Origin: Streptomyces zhihengii
GTDB lineage: Bacteria > Actinomycetota > Actinomycetes > Streptomycetales > Streptomycetaceae
Reading direction: 5' to 3'
Length of the DNA stretch: 64,000 nt
NCBI RefSeq assembly: GCF_016919245.1
Contig: NZ_JAFEJA010000001.1
Coordinates: 3,258,001-3,322,000, forward strand
Positions 33,006-43,853 of this stretch are shown here, in pieces. The notes beneath the pieces were generated by a model. That model saw only the letters and a list, made by a program, of their open reading frames with translations. It was not told the origin of the DNA and made no database searches. Numbering within the stretch: the first letter of the stretch is position 1; each line of letters begins with the position of its first letter. The translations under genes were made by a program, and so were the position numbers.

Positions 33006-34325
33006 ATGCCTTCCGCCAGTACCAAGGCGCCCACCACCCTGGGCGCCGCCTCGCCGTTCCCGTCCGCCGAGACGCGGACCATCCCGTCCGCCGAGACGCG
33101 GACCACCCCCTCCACGGACACCCGGATCGCCCCCGGCGCCCCCGGCTACCGCCGGATGAGCTTCGCGCTCTTCGCCGCCGGTATGGCGACCTTCGCCCTC
33201 CTCTACTCCACGCAGGCGCTGCTGCCCGCCGTGTCCGCCGGTTTCGGTGTGAGCGCGGGGGCCGCGAGCTGGACGGTGTCGGCGGCGACCGGCGCGCTGG
33301 CGCTGTGCGTGCTGCCGATGAGCGCGGTCTCCGAGCGGTACGGGCGGACCACCGTGATGCGGGTGTCGCTGGCGGTGGCGGTCGTGGTCGGGCTGCTGGT
33401 GCCGCTGGCGCCGAACCTGGAGTCGCTGGTCGCGCTGCGCGCCGTGCAGGGCGCGGCGCTGGCGGGGCTGCCCGCGTCGGCGATGGCGTACCTGGCCGAG
33501 GAGGTCCGGCCGAAGGCGCTGGTCGCGGCGATCGGCCTGTTCGTGGCCGGCAACAGCATCGGCGGCATGAGCGGACGGATCCTGACGGGCTGGGTCGCGC
33601 AGTTCGGCGGCTGGCGGGTGGCGCTCGCGGCGGTCGGCGTGCTGGCGCTGGTGTGCGCGCTGGTGTTCCGGGCCATGCTGCCGGCGGCCCGGCACTTCAC
33701 GCCGGGGACGCTGAACCCGCGCTCGCTGGCGCGGACGGTCCGCGGACACCTCGCCGATCCGCTGCTGATGCGGCTGTACGCGATCGGCGCGCTGTTCATG
33801 ACGGTGTTCGGCGCGGTGTACACGGTGATCGGCTACCGGCTGGTGGAGGAGCCGTTCAGCCTGCCGCAGGGTGTGATCGGCTCGATCTTCCTGGTGTACC
33901 TGGTGGGCACCCTCTCGTCGGCGGCGGCCGGCCGGCTGGTGGCGCGGCTGGGGCGGCGCGGGGCGCTGTACCTGGCGGTGACGACCACGGCGGCGGGCCT
34001 GCTGCTGTCGCTGGCCGGTTCGCTGGTGCCGGTGCTGCTGGGCCTGGTGCTGATCACCGCGGGGTTCTTCGCGGGGCACGCCGTGGCCTCGTCGTCGGTG
34101 AGCCGCACCGCGACGACGGGCCGGGCGCAGGCTTCGGCGCTCTACCAGTCGGCGTACTACCTGGGCAGCAGCGCGGGCGGCACGCTGGGCGCGGTGGCGT
34201 TCCACGCGGGCGGCTGGGCGGCCACGGTGGGTCTCGGGCTGCTGGCCGTGGCGGGGGTCGTGGGCCTCACCCTGTACGGCACGTACGCGGCGCGGGTCCG
34301 GGAACGCGGCCTCGCGACGGCGTAG
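33006..34325 (+). CDS. MFS transporter, YNFM/AraJ-like exporter
   Basis: A 439-residue major facilitator with 12 predicted spans after a ~45-residue hydrophilic N-terminus. That N-terminus carries tandem heptad-like repeats (PSAETRTI, PSAETRTT, PSTDTRIA) unusual for the family. Family motifs include LLYSTQALLPAVSAGFGVS in span 1, RYGRTTVMRVSLA in loop 2-3 (motif A), and QGAALAGLPASAMAYLAEE. It would export a small molecule in exchange for protons in the cytoplasmic membrane. The divergent LysR gene is its likely regulator. Substrate unknown; sugar or drug efflux are both seen in this subfamily. Confidence 0.88.
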   Translation: MPSASTKAPTTLGAASPFPSAETRTIPSAETRTTPSTDTRIAPGAPGYRRMSFALFAAGMATFALLYSTQALLPAVSAGFGVSAGAASWTVSAATGALALCVLPMSAVSERYGRTTVMRVSLAVAVVVGLLVPLAPNLESLVALRAVQGAALAGLPASAMAYLAEEVRPKALVAAIGLFVAGNSIGGMSGRILTGWVAQFGGWRVALAAVGVLALVCALVFRAMLPAARHFTPGTLNPRSLARTVRGHLADPLLMRLYAIGALFMTVFGAVYTVIGYRLVEEPFSLPQGVIGSIFLVYLVGTLSSAAAGRLVARLGRRGALYLAVTTTAAGLLLSLAGSLVPVLLGLVLITAGFFAGHAVASSSVSRTATTGRAQASALYQSAYYLGSSAGGTLGAVAFHAGGWAATVGLGLLAVAGVVGLTLYGTYAARVRERGLATA

Positions 34326-34425
34326 CCGGAATACGTCCGCTGTCCCTGCAACTGTGACTCCCCTTAGTGTGTCTCACCCGGCAGAACGTCCCAACCGGAA
34401 AGCATGCAAAGGGGAGTTGGGGGCA

Positions 34426-35121
34426 ATGAGGGGCAGAACAGGACGAATAGGAATCGTGCTGGGTCTCACCGGCCTGCTGGTGCCGCTGACCGCGGTACTG
34501 GGCGGCGGGACCGCGCAGGCGGCGTCGTGCAGCACGTCGACGGGGCCGCACCAGAAGCAGGTGGAGAAGTTCCTGGGGCGCACGGCGGACGGCCGGCAGT
34601 CGGCCGCCGACTGCAAGGCGATCCGGGCGTTCCAGTCGCAGCACGGGATCACGCCGACGATCGGCTACGCGGGCCCGATCACCTGGCGCACGATGAACAC
34701 GATGCTCCAGCAGCGCGCGGCGGGGAAGAACCCGAACAAGGCGGGCAAGTGCCCGACGAACAAGGGCCGCATCGCGTGTGTGGACCTGACGCGCCAGCTG
34801 TCGTGGATCCAGGACGGCAAGAAGCTGGTCTACGGCCCGGTGCCGGTGCGCACCGGCAAGAACGGCACCGAGACCCGCACCGGGCTGAAGAAGATCTACT
34901 GGCGGAACATCAACCACTGGTCGACCATCTACAAGGTCCGGATGCCGCATTCGCAGTTCTTCGACGGCGGCCAGGCCTTCCACTCGGTGACCAAGTCGAT
35001 GTACAACCCGCCGGGGTCCGGGGGTTGCGTCAATATGCGGCCCGCCGACGCGAAGGCATACTGGAACAAGCTGCGGAACGGCGACGACGTGTACGTGTAC
35101 GGGCGCAAGCCCGGCACCTGA
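34426..35121 (+). CDS. Secreted L,D-transpeptidase with non-canonical active-site motif
   Basis: A 231-residue protein with a Sec signal ([26 protein letters not shown]..., cleavage near AQA, residue ~32). A peptidoglycan-binding-type segment follows ([48 protein letters not shown]). A YkuD domain ends [10 protein letters not shown]...GSGGCVNM: the catalytic Cys is present, but the usual S-H-G-C reads S-G-G-C. L,D-transpeptidases make 3-3 cross-links in peptidoglycan, abundant in Streptomyces. ATG 34426 is chosen for the signal peptide; the frame extends upstream without similarity. A second L,D-transpeptidase with canonical SHGC is encoded at 55873. It may be slower or use a different His; the fold call is good. 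Confidence 0.85.
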   Translation: MRGRTGRIGIVLGLTGLLVPLTAVLGGGTAQAASCSTSTGPHQKQVEKFLGRTADGRQSAADCKAIRAFQSQHGITPTIGYAGPITWRTMNTMLQQRAAGKNPNKAGKCPTNKGRIACVDLTRQLSWIQDGKKLVYGPVPVRTGKNGTETRTGLKKIYWRNINHWSTIYKVRMPHSQFFDGGQAFHSVTKSMYNPPGSGGCVNMRPADAKAYWNKLRNGDDVYVYGRKPGT

Positions 35122-35233
35122 TGCCCGCACGCGCGCACCCGACGGCGGGCGTGAACCCGCGACCCGGCCCCGTTGTCGGTGCTCTCCGGTAGGTTCCGGA
35201 GGGCCGGAACAAACGGGTGACAGGGGTGGACCG

Positions 35234-36229
35234 ATGAGTGACCTCGCGACGCAGGATCTCGATTCCAGACTGGAGCAGCACCGCCGGGAGCTGACCGGCT
35301 ACTGCTACCGGATGCTGGGGTCGTCCTTCGAGGCCGAGGACGCGGTCCAGGACACGATGGTGCGCGCGTGGCGGAGCATCGAGAAGTTCGAGGGGCGTTC
35401 GTCGCTGCGGTCGTGGCTGTACCGCATCGCGACGAACGTCTGCCTGGACATGCTGAACGCGGGCAACCGCCGTGCGCGTCCGATGGACCTGACGGCCGCC
35501 ACCCCGGTCGCCCAGGCCCAGCTCAACGCCCGTCCCGAGGTCACCTGGCTGGAGCCGGTGCCCGACGGGCGGGTGCTGCCGTCGGTGGCCGACCCGGCGG
35601 AGACGGCCGTGGAGCGGGAGACGATCCGGCTGGCGTTCGTCGCCGCGCTCCAGCATCTGCCGCCCAAGCAGCGGGTGGTGCTGATCCTGCGCGAGGTGCT
35701 GGCCTGGAAGGCGAGCGAGGTCGCGGAGCTGCTCGGCACCTCGGTCGCCTCCGTCAACAGCGCGCTCCAGCGGGCGCGGGCGACGCTGGCGGAGCAGCAG
35801 CCCGGCAGCTCGGACGCGGCCGACCCGCTCGACGAGGAGCAGCAGGCGCTGCTGGACCGCTATGTGGCGGCCTTCGAGGGGTACGACATGAAGGCGCTGA
35901 CGGCGCTCCTCCACGAGGACGCGACGATGTCCATGCCGCCGTACGACCTGTGGCTGCGCGGTCACGACGACATCGTGGGCTGGATGCTGGGCGTCGGCGA
36001 GGTCTGCCGGGGCTCGCGGCTGGTGCCGACGGTGGCCAACGGCGTCCCGGCCTTCGCGCACTACCACCCGAGCCAGGAGGGCGACGGCTACGAGCCGTGG
36101 GCCCTGATCGTGCTGGAGCTGCGGGACGGCAAGGTGGGCGGGATGGACTTCTTCCTCGACACCAAGCGCTGGTTCCCGCTCTTCGACCTGCCGGACCGGC
36201 TGGACAAGGACGGCGCGCCCGTCGTCTGA
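35234..36229 (+). CDS. ECF sigma factor with C-terminal SnoaL-like domain
   Basis: A 331-residue ECF sigma of the large class that ends in an NTF2/SnoaL-like domain. Region 2 is in the first ~90 residues ([27 protein letters not shown] and [20 protein letters not shown]), region 4 follows ([47 protein letters not shown]), and the SnoaL domain covers about 200-325, with [26 protein letters not shown]. In this class the C-terminal domain replaces a separate anti-sigma factor and modulates activity. ATG 35234 has GGGGTGG upstream. Its target genes are unknown. No membrane anti-sigma gene is adjacent. Confidence 0.9.
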   Translation: MSDLATQDLDSRLEQHRRELTGYCYRMLGSSFEAEDAVQDTMVRAWRSIEKFEGRSSLRSWLYRIATNVCLDMLNAGNRRARPMDLTAATPVAQAQLNARPEVTWLEPVPDGRVLPSVADPAETAVERETIRLAFVAALQHLPPKQRVVLILREVLAWKASEVAELLGTSVASVNSALQRARATLAEQQPGSSDAADPLDEEQQALLDRYVAAFEGYDMKALTALLHEDATMSMPPYDLWLRGHDDIVGWMLGVGEVCRGSRLVPTVANGVPAFAHYHPSQEGDGYEPWALIVLELRDGKVGGMDFFLDTKRWFPLFDLPDRLDKDGAPVV

Positions 36230-36280
36230 GGCGCGGACACCCGCGGGCGGGCGCCGTCGGGCGCCCGCGCGCGGCGGCGG

Positions 36281-36679
36281 TCACTCCCCCGGTCCGGCGC
36301 GGGCCGCCTCGCCGATGCCCGCGGGGCCGGAGAGGCCCACCAGGGCGAGCAGGAGCATCAGCTCGGGCCCGGCGCCCGAGAGCTCGATCCGGGTGCCCTG
36401 ACGGCGGGCGGTGAGCTGGAGCCGGGCGAGGGTGTCGACGACGGCGAGGTCGATCCGGGTCAGTCCGGCGACGTCGACCGTCACCGGCGGGCGCCCGGGC
36501 TCGCCCCGGGCGAGCGGCGCTCCCGGGGGGCCGTCGCCTCGGAGCCGGTCCCGCAGCTTCTGGCGCAGTTCCTCGGACAGGCGTGGCGCGTCCTCCGGGG
36601 AGAGTCCCCCGGCGATGCGCAGGGTGATCGTCTGTTCGGCTTCCACATGGGGATGACCGGCCGCCGCCCGAGAAGTCAT
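36281..36679 (-). CDS. STAS-domain protein, anti-sigma antagonist-like
   Basis: A 132-residue protein. Most of it is a STAS domain: TITLRIAGGLSPEDAPRLSEELRQKL, then VTVDVAGLTRIDLAVVDTLARLQLTARRQGTRIELSG, ending ELMLLLALVGL. The loop where phosphorylated antagonists carry Ser/Thr reads TRIDLAV, without a conserved Ser at the usual site, so canonical SpoIIAA-like phosphorylation is doubtful. An anti-sigma partner is not adjacent. It is convergent with the ECF-SnoaL gene and 28 bp downstream of deoA on the same strand, so it may be read through from deoA. Confidence 0.78.
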   Translation of the reverse strand: MTSRAAAGHPHVEAEQTITLRIAGGLSPEDAPRLSEELRQKLRDRLRGDGPPGAPLARGEPGRPPVTVDVAGLTRIDLAVVDTLARLQLTARRQGTRIELSGAGPELMLLLALVGLSGPAGIGEAARAGPGE

Positions 36680-36707
36680 CGGCGGCCGGTCCTGCGGGCT
36701 GCCCCGG

Positions 36708-37985
36708 TCAGGCGATGCGGTCCAGCACGATCGGGTTCGGCGTGAAGTCCGTGCCCGCGGCGGCGATGTCGTACGCGGAGGTCAGGGACTTCAGCGCGTA
36801 GTCGAACTTGTCGGGCGTGTCCGTGTGCAGGGTCAGCAGCGGCTGGCCGGCCGTGACGGTGTCGCCGGGCTTGGCGTGGAGCTCGACGCCCGCGCCGGCC
36901 TGCACCGGGTCCTCCTTGCGGGCGCGGCCCGCGCCGAGGCGCCAGGCGGCGATGCCGACGTCGTAGGCGTCGAGGCGGGTCAGCACGCCCGAGGAGGGGG
37001 CGGTGACGACGTGCTGCTCACGGGCGACGGGCAGGGCCGCGTCCGGGTCGCCGCCCTGGGCCGCGATCATCCGGCGCCAGACGTCCATGGCGGAGCCGTC
37101 GGCGAGCGCCCTGGCCGGGTCGGCGTCCTTCAGGCCGGCCGCGTCGAGCATCTCGCGGGCCAGCGCGAGGGTCAGCTCGACGACGTCGGCGGGGCCGCCG
37201 CCGGCGAGGACCTCGACGGACTCGCGGACCTCCAGCGCGTTGCCCGCGGTGAGGCCGAGCGGCGTGGACATGTCGGTGAGCAGGGCGACGGTGCGCACGC
37301 CGCTGTCGGTGCCGAGGCCGACCATGGTGGCGGCGAGCTCGCGGGCGTCCTCGATGTTCTTCATGAAGGCCCCGGTGCCGCACTTGACGTCGAGGACGAG
37401 CGAGCCGGTGCCCTCGGCGATCTTCTTGGACATGATCGAGGAGGCGATCAGCGGGATGGCCTCGACGGTGCCCGTGACGTCGCGGAGCGCGTAGAGCTTC
37501 TTGTCGGCGGGGGCGAGTCCGTCGCCCGCGGCGCAGATGACGGCGCCCGTGGTGTCGAGGACGTGCAGCATCTCCTCGTTGGAGAGCAGCGCGCGCCAGC
37601 CGGGGATGGACTCCAGCTTGTCGAGGGTGCCGCCGGTGTGGCCGAGGCCGCGGCCGGAGAGCTGGGGCACGGCCGCGCCGCAGGCGGCGACGAGGGGCGC
37701 CAGCGGGAGGGTGATCTTGTCGCCGACGCCGCCGGTGGAGTGCTTGTCGGCGGTGGGCCGGGCGAGCGAGGAGAAGTCCATGCGCTCGCCGGAGGCGATC
37801 ATCGCGGCGGTCCAGCGGGCGATCTCGCGGCGGTTCATGCCGTTGAGCAGGATGGCCATCGCCAGGGCGGACATCTGCTCGTCGGCGACCGCACCGCGGG
37901 TGTAGGCGTCGATGACCCAGTCGATCTGCTCGTCGCTCAGTTCGCCCCGGTCGCGCTTGGTGCGGATGACGGAGATGACGTCCAT
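36708..37985 (-). CDS. deoA: Thymidine phosphorylase (pyrimidine-nucleoside phosphorylase family)
   Basis: The 425-residue enzyme phosphorolyses thymidine or deoxyuridine to base and deoxyribose 1-phosphate. Signature KHSTGGVGDKITL (residues ~82-94) binds phosphate; RGLGHTGGTLDKLESIPGW, the SIMSKKIAEGT loop and the C-terminal alpha/beta domain (GDTVTAGQPLLTLHTD) are as in pyrimidine nucleoside phosphorylases. ATG 37985 has GGAGG upstream. The palindrome TCTACGCGCATAGA lies 42 bp upstream. deoA, cdd and the ABC operon share one strand but are separated by a hairpin after cdd, so deoA has its own regulated promoter. The deoxyribose 1-phosphate product would feed the phosphosugar mutase and DeoC. 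Confidence 0.93.
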   Translation of the reverse strand: MDVISVIRTKRDRGELSDEQIDWVIDAYTRGAVADEQMSALAMAILLNGMNRREIARWTAAMIASGERMDFSSLARPTADKHSTGGVGDKITLPLAPLVAACGAAVPQLSGRGLGHTGGTLDKLESIPGWRALLSNEEMLHVLDTTGAVICAAGDGLAPADKKLYALRDVTGTVEAIPLIASSIMSKKIAEGTGSLVLDVKCGTGAFMKNIEDARELAATMVGLGTDSGVRTVALLTDMSTPLGLTAGNALEVRESVEVLAGGGPADVVELTLALAREMLDAAGLKDADPARALADGSAMDVWRRMIAAQGGDPDAALPVAREQHVVTAPSSGVLTRLDAYDVGIAAWRLGAGRARKEDPVQAGAGVELHAKPGDTVTAGQPLLTLHTDTPDKFDYALKSLTSAYDIAAAGTDFTPNPIVLDRIA

Positions 37986-38026
37986 GGCATGTCCTCCAGA
38001 TGGTGGTTCCGTGCGCAGAGGGAGGC

Positions 38027-38040
38027 TCTACGCGCATAGA
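38027..38040. promoter_or_regulatory. Nucleoside-regulon palindrome upstream of deoA
   Basis: TCTACGCGCATAGA differs from the shared core at one base (A for G at core position 9). The outer TCTA/TAGA pairs extend the symmetry to 16 bp. It is 42 bp upstream of the deoA ATG and between the cdd terminator and deoA. Confidence 0.7.
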
Positions 38041-38054
38041 GCAAGGGTATGGGA

Positions 38055-38084
38055 GCGGCCCTTCCACCGGAGCGGAAGGGCCGC
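38055..38084 (-). terminator. Terminator hairpin after cdd
   Basis: An 11-bp stem (38055-38065 with 38074-38084) and an eight-base loop lie 15 nt after the cdd stop, read on the minus strand, and before the deoA operator. Confidence 0.75.
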
Positions 38085-38098
38085 GGGAGTCGCTCGGT

Positions 38099-38494
38099 TC
38101 AGCGCAGATGGCCGGGGCCGAACGCCTGCGGGAGCATCGCGTCGAGCGTCAGCACGCCCTCCGGGGTGTCCAGCAGCAGGTCCGGTCCGCCGAACTCGTA
38201 GAGGAGCTGGCGGCAGCGCCCGCAGGGCACCAGCGGCCGGCCCCGGCCGTCCACGCAGGAGAAGTGCGTGAGCCGCCCGCCGCCGGTGGCCTGCAACTGG
38301 GACACCAGACCGCACTCCGCGCACAGCCCGAGGCCGTAACTGGCGTTCTCGACGTTGCAGCCGGAGACGGTCCGCCCGTCGTCGACTTGCGCCGCGGCCC
38401 CGACCGGGAAGCCCGAGTACGGCGCGTACGCGTGCGACATGGCCTCGCGCGCCCGCTCCCGCAGGGCCTCCCAGCCGCCGGCCGGCGCCGTCAT
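38099..38494 (-). CDS. cdd: Cytidine deaminase
   Basis: A 131-residue homotetrameric-type cytidine deaminase converting cytidine/deoxycytidine to uridine/deoxyuridine. The zinc site is complete: C-A-E in LGLCAECGLV and the paired Cys in VPCGRCRQLLYEF. Substrate-binding NVENASYGLG is also present. The ATG overlaps the stop of the upstream permease gene by four bases (ATGA), so it is the last gene of the nucleoside transporter operon. The uridine product can enter the uridine kinase route or, as deoxyuridine, the DeoA route. Confidence 0.94.
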   Translation of the reverse strand: MTAPAGGWEALRERAREAMSHAYAPYSGFPVGAAAQVDDGRTVSGCNVENASYGLGLCAECGLVSQLQATGGGRLTHFSCVDGRGRPLVPCGRCRQLLYEFGGPDLLLDTPEGVLTLDAMLPQAFGPGHLR

Positions 38495-39762
38495 TTGCCC
38501 TGGCCTCTGCGGTAGGGCAGACCGTCGGCCTTCGGCATCCGCAATCGCTGCGCGGACAGCGCGAGGACCAGCAGGGTGGTGACGTACGGGGCGGCGTCCA
38601 CGAACTGGCTGGGCAGCGTGTCGGTCAGCGCGTACCAGGCGTACAGGCCGGCGGCCACCGCCAGGCAGATCGCGCCCTGCCAGTGCTTCTTCTTGTAGAG
38701 CTGCCAGGCGAAGGCCAGCACCAGCAGGATCGCCAGCAGGAGCAGCATCGCGTGGACGTTCTCCGCGCCGCCGCGCAGCTTGAGGCTGTCGGTGAAGCCG
38801 AACAGGCCCGCGCCGAGCGCCAGTCCGCCGGGCATCCAGTTGCCGAAGATCATGGCGGCGAGACCGATGTAGCCGCGGCCGCCGGTCTGGCCCTCCTGGT
38901 AGATGCCGGTGGAGACGATGGCGAGGAAGGCGCCGCCGAGGCCGGCGAGGCCGCCGGAGACGATCACGGCGATGTACTTGTACTTGTAGACGTTGACGCC
39001 CAGCGACTCGGCGGCGACGGGGTTCTCGCCGCAGGAGCGCAGCCGCAGGCCGAAGCCGGTGCGCCACAGCACCCACCAGGTGCCGGGGACGAGCAGCAGG
39101 GCGACGACGGTGAGCAGCGACAGGTTGGTGACGAGCCCGCCCAGCACGCCGGCGACGTCGGAGACGAAGAACCAGTGCTTGGCCTGGAGGTCGGACAGCC
39201 AGTCCGAGAGGCCGGGGATCGTGATGTCGGTGATCTGGTCGATGCGCGGGGACTGCTTCGACGAGCCGCCCTCGGCCTCGGCGAACGTGAAGTTCGACAG
39301 GTAGCGGGTGAAGCCGGTCGCGAGGATGGTGATGGCGACACCGGAGACGATGTGGTTCACGTTGAACGTCACCGTCATGATCGCGTGCAGCAGGCCGCCG
39401 AGCGCGCCGCCCAGGATGCCGACGAGGACACCCGTCCAGGGGCCCGCCTGGTAGCCGGCCCAGGCGCCGAACCAGGTGCCGAGGATCATCATGCCCTCGA
39501 GACCGATGTTGACCACGCCCGCGCGCTCGGCCCAGAGGCCGCCGAGGCCCGCGAGGCCGATGGGCACCGCGAGCTGGAGCGCTCCGGAGACCTGGCCGGT
39601 CGAGGTGAGGTCGTTCGCCCCGCTGATCACGCGGACCAGGGAGAACAGCAGCAGTCCTCCGGCCACGATCAGCAGGATGACGGGCAGGGACAGCTTGCGG
39701 CGGCCGCCGCCCTTCTTCGGCGCGGTGCTCGCCATCGAGACCGTGCTCGTGGACTCGCTCAT
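38491..39762 (-). CDS. Nucleoside ABC transporter permease, NupQ-like
   Basis: A 423-residue permease of the branched-chain-amino-acid/simple-sugar (BPD_transp_2) family with about nine to ten spans. The conserved permease signature region is GVVNIGLEGMMILG. GENPVAAESLGVNV is the EAA-like coupling loop facing the ATPase. The N-terminus (MSESTSTVSMASTAPKKGGGRRK) is hydrophilic and cytoplasmic. It overlaps the upstream permease by four bases and cdd likewise. With the preceding permease, ATPase and BMP lipoprotein it forms a NupNOPQ/BmpA-type nucleoside importer. Confidence 0.9.
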   Translation of the reverse strand: MSESTSTVSMASTAPKKGGGRRKLSLPVILLIVAGGLLLFSLVRVISGANDLTSTGQVSGALQLAVPIGLAGLGGLWAERAGVVNIGLEGMMILGTWFGAWAGYQAGPWTGVLVGILGGALGGLLHAIMTVTFNVNHIVSGVAITILATGFTRYLSNFTFAEAEGGSSKQSPRIDQITDITIPGLSDWLSDLQAKHWFFVSDVAGVLGGLVTNLSLLTVVALLLVPGTWWVLWRTGFGLRLRSCGENPVAAESLGVNVYKYKYIAVIVSGGLAGLGGAFLAIVSTGIYQEGQTGGRGYIGLAAMIFGNWMPGGLALGAGLFGFTDSLKLRGGAENVHAMLLLLAILLVLAFAWQLYKKKHWQGAICLAVAAGLYAWYALTDTLPSQFVDAAPYVTTLLVLALSAQRLRMPKADGLPYRRGQGK

Positions 39763-40867
39763 GCCGTCCTCGCCTCTTCCTTGTTCTTCCGGGCCTGGGC
39801 GGCCAGTTCCTCGCCGACCTTCTGCTGCTGGCGGCGCAGGCCGTACTGGCGGACCAGCTCGTAGGAGACGACCACCGAGATCACGATCAGGCCCTGCATG
39901 ATCAGGGCGATCTCCTTCGGGTAGCCGGCGATGCCGATGCCCTCGGCGGTCTTGTCGAGGAAGGCGATCAGCAGGGCCGCGAAGAAGATGCCGACGGGGC
40001 TGTTGCGGCCGAGCAGCGCGATGGTGATGCCGGTGAAGCCGACGCCCGTCGGGAAGCTCAGGCTGTAGGTGTGGGTGCTGCCCAGCAGCAGCGGCAGGCC
40101 GGCGAGGCCCGCGACGGCGCCGGAGATCAGCATGGCCGTCAGCACCATCTTCTTGGCGTCGACGCCGCTGGCCTGGGCGGCCGACTGGCTGGCGCCGCTG
40201 GCGCGCAGGTCGAAGCCGAACCGGGTGCGGTTGAGGACGAACCAGTAGACGACGCCCATCGCGAAGGCGACGAAGGTGAAGCCGTAGATGGTGCTGCCGT
40301 CGAAGTCGACGCCGGGGAACCAGCCGGACTCGGGGATCTCGCCGGTGGTGAACTCGTTGGAGCCCTTGACCTGCTCGCCGAGGTTGGCGGGCAGGATCAT
40401 CCAGGCGATCAGGCTGGTGGCGATCGCGTTCAGCATGATCGTGGAGACGACCTCGCTGACGCCGCGGGTGGTCTTCAGGACACCGGCGATGCCCGCCCAC
40501 AGCGCGCCGACGCCCATGGCGACGAGCACGATCAGCAGGATGTGCAGCGGACCGGGCAGCTCCACCGAGGCGCCGACGACGGCGGCCAGCATGACCGCGA
40601 GGCGGTACTGCCCGTCGACGCCGATGTTGAACAGGTTCATCCGGAAGCCGATGGCCACGGCGAGAGCGGCGAGGTAGTACGTGCCGGTCTGGTTCAGGAC
40701 GAGCACCTGGACGTCGGTGAACTCGATCTGCTCGACCATCAGCGTGTACGGCTCGAACGGGTCGAGGTCCGAGAGGACCAGCACCACGGTGGTGAGCAGG
40801 AAGGCCACGGCCAGCGCGAGCACCGGGCCGGCGATGCCCAGCAGCAGCCGGTCCTTGTCGAACTTCT

Positions 40868-40871
<4 letters not shown>
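39759..40871 (-). CDS. Nucleoside ABC transporter permease, NupP-like
   Basis: A 370-residue membrane permease with about eight to ten spans and the BPD_transp_2 pattern: FRMNLFNIGVDGQYRLAVM, GVSEVVSTIMLNAIATSL, and the cytoplasmic coupling loop ASGASQSAAQASGVDAKK. A substrate-side insertion near residues 165-195 (VKGSNEFTTGEIPESGWFPGV) is typical of the NupP/YufP member of these pairs. Its start overlaps the ATPase stop by four bases, and its stop overlaps the next permease start, so the whole transporter is translated in a coupled run. Confidence 0.9.
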
Positions 40872-42451
<1,580 letters not shown>

Positions 42452-42573
42452 GACGCACTCTCCTTGGCGGGAAACGGAGCCGGGAGGGCAGGGCGGGGAC
42501 CTGTCGGCGGGCAGGAGGGCAGGGTGGCTCGGCGGGCAGGGGGGCGGGGCGAAGTTATCGCGCCGAAGAGGTG

Positions 42574-42587
42574 TCTACGCGCGTAGC
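42574..42587. promoter_or_regulatory. Nucleoside-regulon palindrome upstream of the ABC transporter operon
   Basis: TCTACGCGCGTAGC carries the perfect 12-bp core. It is upstream of the ATPase gene, after the terminator of the BMP lipoprotein gene, so the transporter operon should have its own promoter under the same regulator. TTGCTA on the minus strand overlaps the box and could be a -35. Confidence 0.75.
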
Positions 42588-42625
42588 AATGCCGAATCAC
42601 AGAAACCGGTGGCCAGAACTTCGGT

Positions 42626-42669
42626 CCGGGCCCGGTGGGCGGCGTTTGTCCGCCGCCCACCGGGCCCGG
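42626..42669 (-). terminator. Terminator hairpin after the BMP lipoprotein gene
   Basis: A perfect 19-bp stem (42626-42644 with 42651-42669) and a six-base loop lie 58 nt beyond the lipoprotein stop. It separates that gene from the ATPase-permease operon, which may allow the binding protein to be made in excess. Confidence 0.82.
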
Positions 42670-42726
42670 TTTCCGTACGGCCTCCGGATGACGCTGGGCG
42701 CTCCGGGGAGTCCGGTGCGACCTGCC

Positions 42727-43779
42727 TTACGGGGCGGTCTTGACCTGGATCGTGCCGGCGATGATGTCGGCCTTGGCCTTGTCCACCGCGGTGATGACGT
42801 CGGTCATCGAGGTGAACGCCGGGTTCGACTTCGCCAGGGCGACGCCGTCGTCCTCGAGGCCGTAGCGGATCTCGCCCTGCTGCGGCTTGCCGTCCTGGAC
42901 GGACTTGATCAGGTTGAAGACGGCGCCGGAGACGTTCTTCGTGACCGAGGTCAGGATCCGCTCCTTGTAGGCGGCCAGACCCTTCTGGTTGTACTGGTCC
43001 GAGTCGACGCCGATGGCCCACTTGCCCGCCTTGGCGGTGGCCTCGATGGCGCCCGCACCGGCGAGACCGGCGGCGGCGTAGATCACGTCGGCGCCCGCGT
43101 CGAGCTGGCCCTGCGCGGCGGCCTTGCCGAGGTCCGGCTTCGAGAAGCCACCGAAGTCCGGCGGCTGCGTCAGGTACTGGACCTTGACGTTGACGTTCTT
43201 GTTGGTGTCCTTGACGCCCTGGACGAAGCCCGCCTCGAACTTCTTGATCAGCGGGGTCTCGACACCGCCGATGAAGCCGACCGTGTTGGACTTGGTCACC
43301 TTGGCGGCGGCGACGCCGGCCAGGTAGGAGCCCTGCTCCTCGTTGAACACCAGGTTGGCGATGTTCGGTCCGGTCTTCGACGTGTCGTCGACGATGCCGA
43401 AGGTGGTGTCCTTGAACTTCGGGGCGACCTCGGCGACGGCCGGCGCGTAGGCGAAGCCGACGCCGATCACCGGGTTGTTGTCGGCACGGGCGAGCGAGGT
43501 GAGGCGCTGGACCTTGTCCGGGTCGCCCTCGCCCTCGCTGGGCTCCGCCTCGGTGCCCTTGACGTCGAGTTCCTTCTCGGCCTTGACCAGACCGGCGTAG
43601 GCGGCGTCGTTGAACGACTGGTCGCCGCGGCCACCGATGTCATAGGCGATGGCGGCCTTGCCGCCGTTGTCGTCCGAGCTCGAAGAGCCGGACGACGAGT
43701 CGCTGCCACACGCGGTGACAGACAGTGCGAGAGCCGCGGACGCGATGCCCGCGGTGGCGATCCTGGTGATCCGGCGCAC
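42727..43779 (-). CDS. BMP-family nucleoside-binding lipoprotein
   Basis: A 350-residue substrate-binding lipoprotein of the Med/BmpA (PnrA-like) family, the nucleoside receptor of this ABC system. The signal and lipobox are VRRITRIATAGIASAALALSVTAC, Cys at about residue 24, followed by a Ser-rich linker. Fold landmarks: AIAYDIGGRGDQSFNDAAYAGL, VIGVGFAYAPAVAEVAPKF, VGFIGGVETPLIKKFEAGFVQGV, GADVIYAAAGLAGAGAIEA, and AIGVDSDQ. The GTG at 43779 has GGAGCC upstream and gives a normal lipoprotein; the longer frame to 43875 lacks a signal. A partial CTACGCGCGTAG box lies about 60 bp upstream. S. coelicolor, as I recall, has two such lipoproteins here; only one is present in this window. Confidence 0.92.
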   Translation of the reverse strand: MRRITRIATAGIASAALALSVTACGSDSSSGSSSSDDNGGKAAIAYDIGGRGDQSFNDAAYAGLVKAEKELDVKGTEAEPSEGEGDPDKVQRLTSLARADNNPVIGVGFAYAPAVAEVAPKFKDTTFGIVDDTSKTGPNIANLVFNEEQGSYLAGVAAAKVTKSNTVGFIGGVETPLIKKFEAGFVQGVKDTNKNVNVKVQYLTQPPDFGGFSKPDLGKAAAQGQLDAGADVIYAAAGLAGAGAIEATAKAGKWAIGVDSDQYNQKGLAAYKERILTSVTKNVSGAVFNLIKSVQDGKPQQGEIRYGLEDDGVALAKSNPAFTSMTDVITAVDKAKADIIAGTIQVKTAP

Positions 43780-43839
43780 TGGGAGGCTCCTTAAAACCTG
43801 ACCGAAAGCGCCACTTCCGGCGCTGGGTTCGCGGCGATC

Positions 43840-43853
43840 GTAACGCGCGTAGA
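43840..43853. promoter_or_regulatory. Partial nucleoside-regulon box upstream of the BMP lipoprotein gene
   Basis: GTAACGCGCGTAGA keeps the right half and the central ACGCGCGT but differs in the three leftmost bases. On the minus strand it lies between a TTTAAC (-35-like) and TACGAT (-10-like), spacing 16 bp. It is the weakest member of the set. Confidence 0.55.
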
